A DNA stretch of 64,000 nt from Peribacillus asahii (GCF_003570725.1 NZ_QWVS01000002.1:186001-250000), one strand, 5' to 3'. Shown: positions 44,100 through 53,922, counted from the stretch's first letter. Numbers and translations are program-made. Notes: a model not told the origin generated them from the letters alone.

Positions 44100-44900
44100 T
44101 TACTCGATAATATTTTCTAAACCATAGACAAGCACATCCAGATTCATAATTGTCTCAACAGAAAGCTTTACACCTGACATAAATGAACCGCGGTTAAAAG
44201 AATCATGGCGAACCGTTAATAATTCACCAGCGCTTCCAAACAACACCTGTTGATGTGCAACAAGACCAGGCAAGCGAACGCTATGGATACGCATCCCTTC
44301 CACATCTGCACCACGTGCTCCTGGAATCGTTTCTTTTTCACTTGGATGTCCTTGAACTTTTGCTTCACGAACAGAAGAGATTAAATCCGCTGTTTTAGCT
44401 GCTGTTCCTGATGGAGCATCCAATTTTTGATCATGATGCATTTCAATAATTTCTACATCTTTAAAATACTTAGCGGCCATTTGTGAAAATTTCATCATAA
44501 GAATAGCACCGATTGCAAAGTTAGGAGCAATGATACAGCCTAACCCTTTTTCCTTCGTTAAGGCATCCAGCTTAGCTAAATCCTCTTTTGTAAAACCAGT
44601 CGTTCCAACGACGGGACGAATGCCATATTGCAAGGCTGTTTCTGTATGATACATCCCTACTTCTGGTGTTGTTAAATCAACTAGTACATCTGCTTCTACT
44701 TTTGAAAAACATTCTTTTATATCAGAAAAAATCGGCGCATCAATTCCTTGAAAGCCTTCTACATCAGAAAGATTTCCCCCATCATGTTTGCGGTCAATAA
44801 CTGCCACAAGATCAAAATGTTCCGTATTATGTACTAATTTCACTGCTTCAAAGCCCATTCTCCCGCGTGGACCTGCTACGATTACTTTAATATTTGCCAT
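44100..44900 (-). CDS. dapB: 4-hydroxy-tetrahydrodipicolinate reductase DapB
   Basis: The 266-residue NAD(P)H reductase of lysine and dipicolinate synthesis has the nucleotide-binding GPRGRMG near residue 10, [15 protein letters not shown] (catalytic His and Lys) near 151 and a C-terminal dimerisation half. Dipicolinate is a spore component. AAGGGG precedes the ATG. Part of the ypjD-dapB-mgsA-bshB1-bshA-cca-birA group. Confidence 0.95.
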   Translation of the reverse strand: MANIKVIVAGPRGRMGFEAVKLVHNTEHFDLVAVIDRKHDGGNLSDVEGFQGIDAPIFSDIKECFSKVEADVLVDLTTPEVGMYHTETALQYGIRPVVGTTGFTKEDLAKLDALTKEKGLGCIIAPNFAIGAILMMKFSQMAAKYFKDVEIIEMHHDQKLDAPSGTAAKTADLISSVREAKVQGHPSEKETIPGARGADVEGMRIHSVRLPGLVAHQQVLFGSAGELLTVRHDSFNRGSFMSGVKLSVETIMNLDVLVYGLENIIE

Positions 44901-44916
44901 GTTGTTTCTACCCCTT

Positions 44917-45249
44917 CTAGTCTTCTAATTTTGTCCATCTGTCTTTGTCACGTGTTGCAAATTTATGCATGACTTGATCATGTGACTTTTGTAAGTCTAT
45001 GCCTAGTGAATTGGCAAAACAAATTATCACAAATAGCATGTCCGCTAATTCATTATCAATCGTATTAGCCTCTTCTGTCGCTTTCTTTGGCTTTTCTCCA
45101 TAATAATGATTAACTTCTCTTGCTAATTCACCAAGTTCTTCCGATAAACGAGCTAGCATCGCTAACGGACTAAAATATCCTTCCTTAAATTGACTAATAT
45201 ATTGGTCAACTTCAGCTTGCATCTCTTGCATTGTTTTTTGCTTGTCCAT
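44917..45249 (-). CDS. ypjD: MazG-like nucleotide pyrophosphohydrolase YpjD
   Basis: The 110-residue all-alpha NTP pyrophosphatase has the metal-binding [16 protein letters not shown] near residues 35-50 and [18 protein letters not shown] near 66. It probably hydrolyses a nucleoside triphosphate; the substrate is unknown. The ATG at 45249 (MDKQKTM) fits the family and follows GGGTGACAAAG. First gene of the dapB cluster. Confidence 0.88.
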   Translation of the reverse strand: MDKQKTMQEMQAEVDQYISQFKEGYFSPLAMLARLSEELGELAREVNHYYGEKPKKATEEANTIDNELADMLFVIICFANSLGIDLQKSHDQVMHKFATRDKDRWTKLED

Positions 45250-45471
45250 CTTTGTCACCCATTCTGCCAACAATTTGTACAATGAGCTATGTTAAATCGC
45301 TTTGTTAATTAACAATAGCTGCAATTTAAAATCTACTCTCATTATGTTAGCTAAAACTGACGCTAATGACAACATTTTCAGCATGTATCATCACAAGAAA
45401 CTTCATAGAAAACAAGTCATTTGATTAAAATGACTGTATTGAACGTATATTAAGCGTTGGAGGTACTTAAT

Positions 45472-46344
45472 ATGAACCATAGCTTACGAATCAAGAATAT
45501 TGTATTTATCCTGTTAGGAGCCGCCATTTTTGCATTTGGCTTAGTTCACTTTAATATGCAAAATAATTTAGCGGAAGGTGGATTCACCGGTCTCACTCTG
45601 ATTATATATCAATTAACTGGATTCAACCCTTCTTATTCAAACTTGCTTTTAAATATTCCTCTTTTCATTATTGGGTGGAAGTATTTAGGTAGAACTTCTT
45701 TTTATTATACCATTCTTGGTACGGTGGGCTTATCTTTCTGGTTGTGGATTTTCGAGCGCTATCAAATTCCGATGGCTCTTGGAAATGATTTAATGCTTGT
45801 CGCACTATTTGCCGGGATATCTATCGGGGTTGGACTCGGCATTATTTTTCGTTACGGAGGAACAACAGGAGGAGTGGATACTATTGCCCGTTTTGCAAAC
45901 CGCTATTTCGGGATTGGCATTGGACGAGCTATGTTTATATTTGATGCGATGGTCATTGGGTTATCCATTCTGACTTATTTAAGTTATCGAGAAGCGATGT
46001 ATACACTTGTTGCCGTTTTTATTGCGGCGCGCGTCATTGATTTTATTCAAGAAGGAGCCTACTCCGCACGTGGAGCCATCATTATCTCAGAAAAAAACGC
46101 GGAAATTTCCAAAAAAATAATGAAAGAGATGGATCGAGGAGTAACCGTCTTAAACGGATATGGTTCGTTCACAAAACAAGAGCGAGAAGTTCTCTATTGC
46201 GTAGTCAGCAAAAATGAGCTGTTTCGCTTGAAAAACGTTATTACTTCTATTGATCCACACGCCTTTGTTTCTGTTAGTGAAGTACATGATGTACTAGGAG
46301 AAGGATTCACATTAGATGAAAATAAAAACCCGCTTCACTCATAA
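45472..46344 (+). CDS. ypjC: YitT-family membrane protein (YpjC-like) with DUF2179 domain
   Basis: The 290-residue protein has five to six membrane segments (residues about 8-185) with GGTTGGVDTIARFANRYF near 130, and a soluble C-terminal DUF2179 domain (about 205-285) with GVTVLNGYGSFTKQEREVLYCVV. Family function is unknown. The ATG at 45472 follows GGAGGTACTTAAT. It is transcribed opposite to the dapB cluster, as in B. subtilis. Confidence 0.87.
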   Translation: MNHSLRIKNIVFILLGAAIFAFGLVHFNMQNNLAEGGFTGLTLIIYQLTGFNPSYSNLLLNIPLFIIGWKYLGRTSFYYTILGTVGLSFWLWIFERYQIPMALGNDLMLVALFAGISIGVGLGIIFRYGGTTGGVDTIARFANRYFGIGIGRAMFIFDAMVIGLSILTYLSYREAMYTLVAVFIAARVIDFIQEGAYSARGAIIISEKNAEISKKIMKEMDRGVTVLNGYGSFTKQEREVLYCVVSKNELFRLKNVITSIDPHAFVSVSEVHDVLGEGFTLDENKNPLHS

Positions 46345-46470
46345 AAAACGCGAAAGCGGCAAGCTAGAAGGTGGAGGCGTTCTTTGACTTCACCTTTCAG
46401 ACAGGCCGAGCGTAGAGAAGCTAGGCTCTTATACTAGACATTAAGACTTACGAAATGCTTTTGTACATAC

Positions 46471-46503
46471 AAAAAAAGGATTCCAAATTAGGAATCCCTT
46501 CTT
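46471..46503. terminator. Terminator between the YitT-family and YugP-like genes
   Basis: GGATTCC/GGAATCC stem with TAATTT loop, followed on the minus strand by seven Ts, just after the YugP-like stop. Confidence 0.85.
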
Positions 46504-46506
46504 TAA

Positions 46507-47181
46507 TTAATCTTCGCCTCTCATACCTGTGTACACTAAAATTAAGCGAACTAACTCTAGTACAGCTACCAATGCAGCTGCTACATAGGTCATAGCGGCA
46601 GCATTTAAAACTTTTTTCGTTTCACGCTCTTCATCATTGCGAATAACTCCTAAAGCGACGACTTGATCCATTGCTCGTGAAGAAGCGTTAAATTCTACTG
46701 GAAGCGTCACAATTTGAAACAATACAGCTGCTGCCATAAAGATAATACCAGCAAGCAACAAGCCTGACATACTTGCAAGCACCCCAATTAAAATCAAAAT
46801 CCATGATATATTTGAACCGAAATTCGCAACCGGTACTAATGCATGGCGAATACGAAGAAATGCATAGCCTTCTTGATCTTGGATTGCATGTCCAACCTCA
46901 TGAGCAGCAACCGCCACACCAGCCACAGAATGTCCATGATAGTTATCTGTTGACAAACGAACCGTTTTATCACGTGGATCATAGTGATCAGATAACACGC
47001 CTGGTGTTTCCTCTACACGTACATGATAAAGACCGTTTTGATCGAGAATTGCCCGTGCTGTTTCAGCCCCTGTCATTCCGGAAGATGCGGCAACTTGTGA
47101 ATATTTCTTATACGTACTTTTAACCTTCATTTGCGCATAAATTGGAATTAAAATAATAATCGCCAAATAAACGAAAAACAT
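46507..47181 (-). CDS. YugP-like membrane zinc metallopeptidase
   Basis: The 224-residue membrane protein has hydrophobic segments at the N-terminus and around residues 115-160 and 190-220, and the zinc motif HEVGH in VAAHEVGHAIQDQEGY near residue 93, with SSRAMDQ downstream. It belongs to the YugP/DUF zinc-dependent peptidase group; the substrate is unknown. It lies between the YitT-family gene and ypjB, a place where B. subtilis has no such gene. Confidence 0.87.
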   Translation of the reverse strand: MFFVYLAIIILIPIYAQMKVKSTYKKYSQVAASSGMTGAETARAILDQNGLYHVRVEETPGVLSDHYDPRDKTVRLSTDNYHGHSVAGVAVAAHEVGHAIQDQEGYAFLRIRHALVPVANFGSNISWILILIGVLASMSGLLLAGIIFMAAAVLFQIVTLPVEFNASSRAMDQVVALGVIRNDEERETKKVLNAAAMTYVAAALVAVLELVRLILVYTGMRGED

Positions 47182-47258
47182 AGCTTCCTCCTCATAATGT
47201 AGTTACTTTCATTGTATGAAACGAAGGATTTCATGTCAAATATAGTGTTCCTATATAC

Positions 47259-48056
47259 CTAGTATTCATCATCCTGTTTCTTTCGTGTTTTAATTTCATT
47301 TTTACCAGCAGCATATTTTTTCCACCCAACGTAAGAAAGTGTACTAATAATAATGCTTCCTGTCGTTATAATAACCCACCACAGAGATGGATCTGCTTCA
47401 TCCTCTTCCATATTTTCAAAAATTGATTCTAAATCATAGCGAAGTGCGTCTAATTCACGCTGAGCCTGTTGATCAGTCACCAAGTCTGTGCGCGTTTGAT
47501 TAAGAAAATGAATGCGTGTATCCAATTGCTCAATCGTTTCCGATGATAGATCCACCTTCAAGCTCGGATAAATCATATCGTATTGAGCAAATAATGTAGA
47601 CAGTTCTTCTTCAACCTTATCAGCATTTTGTTGAAGAGCTGCTTCTTTTGTTTGACTAAATGTATCCATCATCGAAGATTCCATGTTCGTCCACAGTGGT
47701 TGGTGAGTCGATTTAACAGCATCAATGACTAAACGAAACTTAGTTACGGCGTTAACCTTCTCACTATCAGTAATCTCCTCGTCCTGAACCGCGCCTAACG
47801 CCTCGTTATGAGCCACTGTTATAATGCGTAATTCATCCATATCAAAAATCGATTCTTCTGCTGTTAACTGTAAAAATACATCTGAAAAATGCGTTAACAT
47901 GGCTTCTGAATCTTCATATCGCTTTAGTTTTGTCATTTCAAGCGCCTTATCAGACAGAGCATCTAATTGCTCTAAACTTGAAGAGGTTTGTCCAAAAGCA
48001 GGATGTTGGATCACAATTAATAATGCGATGATGCATAATAAGATTTTTTTAAGCAT
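47259..48056 (-). CDS. ypjB: Sporulation protein YpjB
   Basis: The 265-residue protein has a signal peptide (LLCIIALLIVIQHPAFGQT), a long helical extracytoplasmic region and a C-terminal membrane anchor (WWVIITTGSIIISTLSYVGW, about 226-245) with a basic tail. Domain layout and place between ypjA and the upstream genes fit the YpjB family. Role in sporulation is from the family name only. Confidence 0.85.
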   Translation of the reverse strand: MLKKILLCIIALLIVIQHPAFGQTSSSLEQLDALSDKALEMTKLKRYEDSEAMLTHFSDVFLQLTAEESIFDMDELRIITVAHNEALGAVQDEEITDSEKVNAVTKFRLVIDAVKSTHQPLWTNMESSMMDTFSQTKEAALQQNADKVEEELSTLFAQYDMIYPSLKVDLSSETIEQLDTRIHFLNQTRTDLVTDQQAQRELDALRYDLESIFENMEEDEADPSLWWVIITTGSIIISTLSYVGWKKYAAGKNEIKTRKKQDDEY

Positions 48057-48175
48057 ACTCCTTGTCCCTCCTCATATCTCTACTACACGATATGAATAAA
48101 AAAACAAGAGTAGACCAAATTTTTATATTAGACCTATAACAAATACAGACGTCCTATGCTGGGATCTAACAGATC

Positions 48176-48766
48176 CTAAATTCTAAGGGCCAAGCGATCT
48201 TTACGATAGCCAAAATACCAGCCAACAAAAATAGAAAATAAACTAAGCCAAAATGTAAAATAGCCAATAGCATCCATATACTGCATTAAATCCCCATAAC
48301 GCGGCATCATTTTAAACACATAATCAATCATCTCATTATGAATCGTCCAAATAGCGGCGACAATGAGATGCCAAAGCTTGATGCGATAAAAAGGAGCATA
48401 TAACACACCTTGAACTGCCATCCCTAAATGAGAGGCAATTAACATATAGCCTTCCCACGGCAACCATCCTGTTGTTATAAGCGTTAATATATTCATCACA
48501 ACAGCCCATATTCCATACTTAAACAATGTTATAATCGCTAAAGCCTCCATAAGGCCCCAATTTGTTTTAAGTACAAAAGCAAACAAGACAAAGACAAAAA
48601 ATAAACTAGCTGTTGGGCTGTCTGGTACAAAGGCCAAAAAGATATCAGGAGTTTCTTCTAATTGACTTCCATACCATATATACCCATAGATTGTTCCAAA
48701 AATATTAACTAGTAATAGCAGCAGAAGGGTTTGCTTGCTAGCTAGTATACTATACATCCAATTCAT
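48176..48766 (-). CDS. ypjA: YpjA family membrane protein (DUF1405)
   Basis: The 196-residue protein has five to six membrane segments spread over its whole length, for example LLLLVNIFGTIYGYIWYG and SLFFVFVLFAFVLKTNWG. The ATG at 48766 follows GAGGGAAC; in-frame codons further upstream are not used. Position beside ypjB and qcrC matches B. subtilis. Function unknown. Confidence 0.87.
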   Translation of the reverse strand: MNWMYSILASKQTLLLLLLVNIFGTIYGYIWYGSQLEETPDIFLAFVPDSPTASLFFVFVLFAFVLKTNWGLMEALAIITLFKYGIWAVVMNILTLITTGWLPWEGYMLIASHLGMAVQGVLYAPFYRIKLWHLIVAAIWTIHNEMIDYVFKMMPRYGDLMQYMDAIGYFTFWLSLFSIFVGWYFGYRKDRLALRI

Positions 48767-48861
48767 ATAAGTTCCCTCTTTCAACGTCTCATATTCTCAT
48801 CTTACCCTTTCTTCCCCTATAAATCCAAGTTTTTCATTCTCCCTGCTTCTTTTCAATACAA

Positions 48862-48897
48862 AATAAAAAACTGATAACAGAAGTCATCAGTTTTTCC
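48862..48897 (-). terminator. Terminator of qcrABC
   Basis: AAAACTGATGAC.../...ATCAGTTTTTTATTTTG on the minus strand, directly after the qcrC stop; the stem is ACTGAT/ATCAGT with flanking A-U pairs. Confidence 0.8.
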
Positions 48898-48900
48898 ACC

Positions 48901-49671
48901 TTATTTTGCCGTCAAACTCGAAACAAACTCAGCTAATTTCTCTAATTCTTCATCGCTTCCTTTAAACATTCCAGCTGGCATCCCACCTCGACCTTTAACC
49001 GCAATATTTGCGATTTCTTCAGGGGTTAAACCAGTATCTACTAAACTCGGTGCAGCTGCCCCGCCCGTTAATTCAGCTCCATGACAGCTAATACAGCCAT
49101 TGGCATCAAGTAATTGATATCCTTCACTTTCTTTATCAAACTCCGCTCCTTCTATAATAGCTCCTTGCTTTTTAGACGCTTCCCAGTCATGGTGAGCCGC
49201 TGACTGCCAAGTTAAATACACAATTCCCGATAGTGCCAGTAGCATAAACCCTACCGCAAATGGACGTTTAGCTGGTCTTCGCTCTGGACCACGATCGATA
49301 AATGGTGCAAGTAATAACGCCCCGAAGGCTAAACCAGGAATGACAAGCGCTCCAATAATATTGTAAGGGCCTGACGCATACGTGTATTTCAATAATTGAT
49401 AAAGAAATAAAAAGTACCAGTCAGGTAATGGAATATATGCCGTGTCCGTCGGGTCCGCAATTCTCTCTAACGGAGATGGATGTGCGACTGTTAAACATAA
49501 ATAACCGACAAGAAAAACCGCTCCTACCATCCATTCTTTTAAAAGGAAATTTGGCCAAAATGCCTCTGTTTTTCCTGGATATTCGGAATAGTCTTTCGGA
49601 ATATTCGGTTTACGACCCGTTGCAGGAATTCGAGAATCTCCAACGAATTTCATCCCTTTCCCACGGTGCAT
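48901..49671 (-). CDS. qcrC: Menaquinol:cytochrome c reductase cytochrome b/c subunit QcrC
   Basis: The 256-residue subunit fuses the C-terminal half of cytochrome b (membrane segments near residues 50-70, 105-125, 140-160) to a cytochrome c domain with haem site CISCH near 190 and a Met ligand in GMPAGMFKG. MHRGKGMKFVGDSRIPA is the conserved N-terminus. It acts in the membrane with QcrA and QcrB, passing electrons from menaquinol to cytochrome c. Confidence 0.96.
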   Translation of the reverse strand: MHRGKGMKFVGDSRIPATGRKPNIPKDYSEYPGKTEAFWPNFLLKEWMVGAVFLVGYLCLTVAHPSPLERIADPTDTAYIPLPDWYFLFLYQLLKYTYASGPYNIIGALVIPGLAFGALLLAPFIDRGPERRPAKRPFAVGFMLLALSGIVYLTWQSAAHHDWEASKKQGAIIEGAEFDKESEGYQLLDANGCISCHGAELTGGAAAPSLVDTGLTPEEIANIAVKGRGGMPAGMFKGSDEELEKLAEFVSSLTAK

Positions 49672-49747
49672 AAATAATCCCCCTCCTTCATGAAAAGGTT
49701 TTTATAATTCTGATTAATATGACTTTTAAAACGGTTTCATTTACACT

Positions 49748-50422
49748 TTACAGTGGGCCAGAAATCCCTTGTTTACGAATCATCAAAAAGTGGGCAGCTA
49801 GTAAAGCAAAAAGAGCGGCCGGTAAGAAGAACACATGAATGGCAAAGAAGCGAGTTAATGTTTGTGCCCCAACAATCGTCGCATCTCCAGCTATTAACGT
49901 TTTCATAGCTGGGCCAATCAATGGCACAGAATCTACAATTGTTAATGTTACTTTTGTCGCAAATAATGCTTTCATATCCCATGGCAATAAATAACCTGTT
50001 AAACCTAAAGCTAACATAATGAAAAAGATTAAAACGCCTACTATCCAATTTAATTCACGCGGTTTTTTATAAGCTCCTTGGAAAAACACACGAAGAGTAT
50101 GTAGGAACATCATAACAATGACTAAACTCGCTCCCCAGTGGTGCATTCCACGGACAATTTGTCCAAAAGCCACTTCATTTTGTAAATAATAAACCGATTC
50201 CCATGCATTTTTAATGTCAGGCACATAGTACATAGTTAAAAACATACCTGAAAGAATTTGAATAACGGTAATAAAAAATGTCAATCCCCCAAAACAATAA
50301 ACAAACGCTGAAAAATGATGGGCAGGATTCACATGCTCTGGAACCTCATGGTCAGCTATATCCCGCCATAGCGGCGTAATATCTAAACGTTCGTCAACCC
50401 AATCATAAATTTTTGTTAACAA
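49748..50422 (-). CDS. qcrB: Menaquinol:cytochrome c reductase cytochrome b subunit QcrB
   Basis: The 224-residue protein holds four membrane segments with paired haem-ligating histidines (GMHHWGASLVIVMMFLHTLRVF and RFFAIHVFFLPAALFALLAAHF) and a cysteine region typical of Firmicute b6-type cytochromes. It starts with TTG at 50422 after GGGGAGG. Four bases separate it from qcrA. Confidence 0.95.
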   Translation of the reverse strand: MLTKIYDWVDERLDITPLWRDIADHEVPEHVNPAHHFSAFVYCFGGLTFFITVIQILSGMFLTMYYVPDIKNAWESVYYLQNEVAFGQIVRGMHHWGASLVIVMMFLHTLRVFFQGAYKKPRELNWIVGVLIFFIMLALGLTGYLLPWDMKALFATKVTLTIVDSVPLIGPAMKTLIAGDATIVGAQTLTRFFAIHVFFLPAALFALLAAHFLMIRKQGISGPL

Positions 50423-50425
50423 TGT

Positions 50426-50932
50426 TTACGCCTCCCCATGTGGTTTTCGTTGACCTAAATAAAGAATTCCATCTTTCTCTTTTGTTGTAAAAACATCAAG
50501 TGGACTAATCGGTGGTGTGCCTTTCACATTCATCCCGTCTTTTGTATACCGCCCATAATGACAAGGACAGAAAAATTGTTCTGGATGTTCTTTGTCACCG
50601 CCCCAGTCTACTGTACATCCTAAATGTTTACAGATAGGCGATAAGGCTACAATCTTGCCATCCTTGGTTTTATACACCCAAGCTGTGTTTGTTACCTCTG
50701 ATTCATACCAGCCATCAACTTGGGTAAAACTGAAGTCCACTCGTGTTGGTTCGGTACTAAGATCTTTAATTTTTTGTTTTGTGGCAACAAAGTCTGATTC
50801 ACTGCCTCCCGCAAGAACGGGATCAACCGCAAATCGAACCATTGGCATTAACATACCAGCTGCCATAAAACCACCTACACCAGTTAGTGTGTAATTAAGG
50901 AATTGACGACGCGAAACATTACGCTTGCTCAT
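50426..50932 (-). CDS. qcrA: Menaquinol:cytochrome c reductase Rieske iron-sulfur subunit QcrA
   Basis: The 168-residue protein has a Tat-like N-terminus (SRRQFLNYTLTGVGGFMAAG), one membrane anchor, and a Rieske [2Fe-2S] domain with CKHLGCTVDW and CPCHYGRY. The ATG at 50932 follows GGGGGG by seven bases. First gene of qcrABC, with a promoter about 80 nt upstream. Confidence 0.95.
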   Translation of the reverse strand: MSKRNVSRRQFLNYTLTGVGGFMAAGMLMPMVRFAVDPVLAGGSESDFVATKQKIKDLSTEPTRVDFSFTQVDGWYESEVTNTAWVYKTKDGKIVALSPICKHLGCTVDWGGDKEHPEQFFCPCHYGRYTKDGMNVKGTPPISPLDVFTTKEKDGILYLGQRKPHGEA

Positions 50933-51007
50933 GCATTTTCCCCCCTTATTACTAAATCGAGTCAAATAGACCCATTCATAGTAACACTATAAAACTAGGA
51001 CAATTCC

Positions 51008-51053
51008 ATGATATATCAATAATTTACCAAGGTCAATATTTGGAAATTCCAAA
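51008..51053 (-). promoter_or_regulatory. Promoter of qcrABC with an adjacent palindrome
   Basis: TTGACC (51031-51036) and TATCAT (51008-51013) are spaced by 17 nt on the minus strand. Immediately upstream is a perfect 15-bp palindrome TTTGGAAATTCCAAA (51039-51053), flanked by GGT and ACC. The palindrome may be a protein-binding operator; its regulator is not identified. Confidence 0.65.
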
Positions 51054-51092
51054 AGATACCAAATATTTTATAAAAAGCATAGAAAACGCTTA

Positions 51093-51551
51093 TTAATCCT
51101 TTTTTTTCCATTCATTCATAAATAAAGAAATAATTTGTTCTACTTGTTGTTTCATTACCTCTCTAGCCTGTTCCATTGGCAAGGATTCTAAGTTAATAGC
51201 TGGAATCCAAACGAGCGAACTAGACAGATAACTCTCTTCCTTTTTCCAGTTAATATCAGATGTTAAGAAAAAAATGTGGTTAAATTCGGCTTGCTGTAAT
51301 TTTCTTTCCCAAATTTGTAATCCTTCGACTTTTTTTTCGTCATCCATTACATAATGAAACGTCGGAATTAATAAAATACGACCTTTAAATTTTTTTTCAA
51401 TTTCCATACTTAAAATGGATAGAAATTCGCTCATAGATGATAATTGTTTCATTCGATCATCCAAGGAAATTGGAATAAGCGGCACTAACGCCGTATCCAC
51501 ATATTCTTTAGCTGTTATATATAATTCGACATCTGTTGTATTCCATTTCAT
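51093..51551 (-). CDS. ypiF: YpiF family protein (DUF2487)
   Basis: A 152-residue soluble protein with MKWNTTDVELYITAKEYVDT at the N-terminus and a repeated pattern of acidic and aromatic residues. Located upstream of qcrABC, as in B. subtilis. TAGGAG lies upstream of the ATG. Function unknown. Confidence 0.86.
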   Translation of the reverse strand: MKWNTTDVELYITAKEYVDTALVPLIPISLDDRMKQLSSMSEFLSILSMEIEKKFKGRILLIPTFHYVMDDEKKVEGLQIWERKLQQAEFNHIFFLTSDINWKKEESYLSSSLVWIPAINLESLPMEQAREVMKQQVEQIISLFMNEWKKKD

Positions 51552-51719
51552 ACCGATTCAACACTCCTAATTTTTGTATAATCAACTCCTTTTTATTATA
51601 TCACCTTTCGTTTAAATGGAATATTTTTACTATAAATATCCTTATTATTTACAAAAAACCAGTTTTTATTATTAAACCCCAATAATATTCCACAATGTTA
51701 TTGACATAAAACGATACAA

Positions 51720-51750
51720 TAAAAAAACCTTTCCGATAAACGGAAAGGCG
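51720..51750 (-). terminator. Terminator of ypiB
   Basis: CCTTTCCG/CGGAAAGG stem with TTTAT loop, followed on the minus strand by seven Ts. Confidence 0.9.
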
Positions 51751-51757
51751 TTCATTA

Positions 51758-52312
51758 TCATTTTAAGTCAACTTTTAAAGAATGAAGTTTTTTCGTTAAA
51801 CTCTTAAACGCTTCTTCATCATGCTGATCAAGTGCTTCATCAATCTTTTTAAGGAGGCGCTCCCTTTGGAAAGAGACAATACTGTTTTCTAAAAATTGTT
51901 CAACTAGCTGTTGATCTTTTTCATTAGCAATTTTAGATTTAGGCATATAAGGATTTTCTTCTAACACTGCCGCATATTGATGAGAAGAGTAGGCAGACTT
52001 AAAATTAAGTTGAATAAAAATTTCTTCATCACGGTTTAATCGAATATCATGAAAAGATTTTTCAGCATCTGTAGTCATAATATTAGCTTTATAAAATCTA
52101 AATGGTACTTCATCGACACAATGAGTCGACATAATCAATCCACGCGGACAGTATTGAGCACTTTCAACAAAATGCACTTTCTTCATCAATTGATCATGGC
52201 TCATCAAATAATTTAAAATCCACACACATTCCCTACGCTTCAATTGATAATGATTTAAAAACCAGCGAATAAAGTCCTTCTTCTCGTTCACAGAAACAGG
52301 GGCAGCCATCAT
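51758..52312 (-). CDS. ypiB: YpiB family protein (UPF0302) with IDEAL domain
   Basis: The 184-residue protein has [20 protein letters not shown] near the N-terminus and a C-terminal IDEAL domain ([18 protein letters not shown]). Either of two adjacent ATGs (52312 or 52309) follows GGAGG; I chose the first. Placed between ypiF and ypiA. Function unknown; an assembly or adaptor role is suggested by the family only. Confidence 0.87.
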   Translation of the reverse strand: MMAAPVSVNEKKDFIRWFLNHYQLKRRECVWILNYLMSHDQLMKKVHFVESAQYCPRGLIMSTHCVDEVPFRFYKANIMTTDAEKSFHDIRLNRDEEIFIQLNFKSAYSSHQYAAVLEENPYMPKSKIANEKDQQLVEQFLENSIVSFQRERLLKKIDEALDQHDEEAFKSLTKKLHSLKVDLK

Positions 52313-52365
52313 GAATTCCCTCCTCTGTCTTGATATTTTTTTCATTTAGGCTTCGTATTTTCTCC

Positions 52366-53625
52366 TTAGTCCTCATGAAGTCTCTCTAAGATCTGTACAT
52401 ATTCATCATTAGCAGGATTACTTTGAAGTAATATAGTAAATACTTCTCTGGCTGTAGTACGGTCTCCTTCTTCTACTAAAAAGAAACCATAATCCTCTAA
52501 GAAATCTTCATTGTGCTTAAATGCATTATATGCTTTATGATAACTATTTAATGCCTTTTCATATTGTTCTAATTTTTGATAACTGACGGCTTCAATCCAA
52601 TCAAATTGAGGGTCATCTTCGCCGTATTTCCGCACTTCTTCCACACATTCAAGTGCATCTTCATACTTTTCTTGGTGCATATACAATTTTAATAAAGTAA
52701 GAGTCGCTTCTAAATAACCCGGGTCAAGCGCTAACGCTTCTTTGAAGAATTCTTCCGCTTCTTCGTCCAATCCTTTTTTCAAAGCAAGCTTGCCGCCAAA
52801 GAAATACAACTCTTTATTATACTCGTCTGCTCGAATTCCTTCTTTTACTGTCTTTAGTGCTTCGTCAACATTTTCAAGATGCTCATAAGCACGAGCTAAA
52901 TATAAATACATCGAGTGATATTCACGATCTAGCTCCTTCAATTCGACAAATTTCTGGATGGCTGTTTGATACATTCCCGCTTGATACGCAGTCAGTGCAT
53001 ACTCAAATAACGTATTAATTTCTAAATGATTTTCGAGTGCCTTCTCAAAGTATGGAAGTGCCTCTTCGAACTTTCCTGCCCCACTCAATGCCTCAGCAAG
53101 ACGTTGATTTAAATTCACTCCACCAATTTCTTCTTCATGTTCTAATACCTTTATGTATGCTGAAATGGCTTCTTGATTTCTTCCTTGCTGATAATATAAC
53201 TCTCCTAGGGCAAAATCAATAATACTCTCACTAGGCAATAAGTCTTTCGCTTGAAGCAGCTTTCTTTCACTTACTTCATCCATTCCCTGCAACTGATACA
53301 AATCGGCTTCCAAAAGAAGAGCGCTTGGATACATCTCATCATTGGGGCTTATTTGTTCAAGCATTAGCATTGCCTCATCTTCTTGATCACTGTCAATTAA
53401 AATCTCAGCAATCGAAATAAGCAATTCTCCTTCTCCTGGATATAATTGAAGCAAATGTTCATACAATCTCTTCGCTTCATCCAAGAACCCTAATTGAGAA
53501 ATTTCTTCAGCTAATGATAATATATTCTCCGCTGATTCCATTGTTGTTATTCGATTTATATGTGAAGTTGCTTCCGTTAATTCCCCTTTTTTTAAAAGTT
53601 GTAACACTTTATCTACTGAACTCAT
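52366..53625 (-). CDS. ypiA: Tetratricopeptide repeat protein YpiA
   Basis: The 419-residue soluble protein consists of about 11 TPR units across its length (for example AISAYIKVLEHEEEIGGVNLN and AEEFFKEALALDPGYLEATLT), a protein-interaction scaffold. No signal peptide. Position between ypiB and the aro block matches B. subtilis. Its partners are unknown. Confidence 0.88.
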   Translation of the reverse strand: MSSVDKVLQLLKKGELTEATSHINRITTMESAENILSLAEEISQLGFLDEAKRLYEHLLQLYPGEGELLISIAEILIDSDQEDEAMLMLEQISPNDEMYPSALLLEADLYQLQGMDEVSERKLLQAKDLLPSESIIDFALGELYYQQGRNQEAISAYIKVLEHEEEIGGVNLNQRLAEALSGAGKFEEALPYFEKALENHLEINTLFEYALTAYQAGMYQTAIQKFVELKELDREYHSMYLYLARAYEHLENVDEALKTVKEGIRADEYNKELYFFGGKLALKKGLDEEAEEFFKEALALDPGYLEATLTLLKLYMHQEKYEDALECVEEVRKYGEDDPQFDWIEAVSYQKLEQYEKALNSYHKAYNAFKHNEDFLEDYGFFLVEEGDRTTAREVFTILLQSNPANDEYVQILERLHED

Positions 53626-53883
53626 ACATATTTCCTTCCTTTATCGCTCATTAATCAAACCGTCCTTAGTTTATCACATACATATCGTTTATTTCCATTC
53701 TCGGCTGCTGATCGGATTACAAGTACACACAACTTTTTACTTTAGATCATCTCGTGTGAAACCGCACTTTCCTACGCTGTTCAGCATCACTTACTTAAAA
53801 AAAGGATTAAAATAACATTCTCCACCTAATACTCATTCTCCTTTTTCTATCAAAAGTGATTTTTTTACAATTTCCCCAGATAG

Positions 53884-53922
53884 ATAAAGAAAACCCACCG
53901 TAAACATATCCTTTACAGTGGG
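53884..53922 (-). terminator. Terminator-like hairpin in the ypiA-aroA gap
   Basis: CCCACTGTAAAGG.../...TTTACGGTGGG on the minus strand, followed by TTTTCTTT. No convincing gene precedes it on that strand within the gap. Confidence 0.55.
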
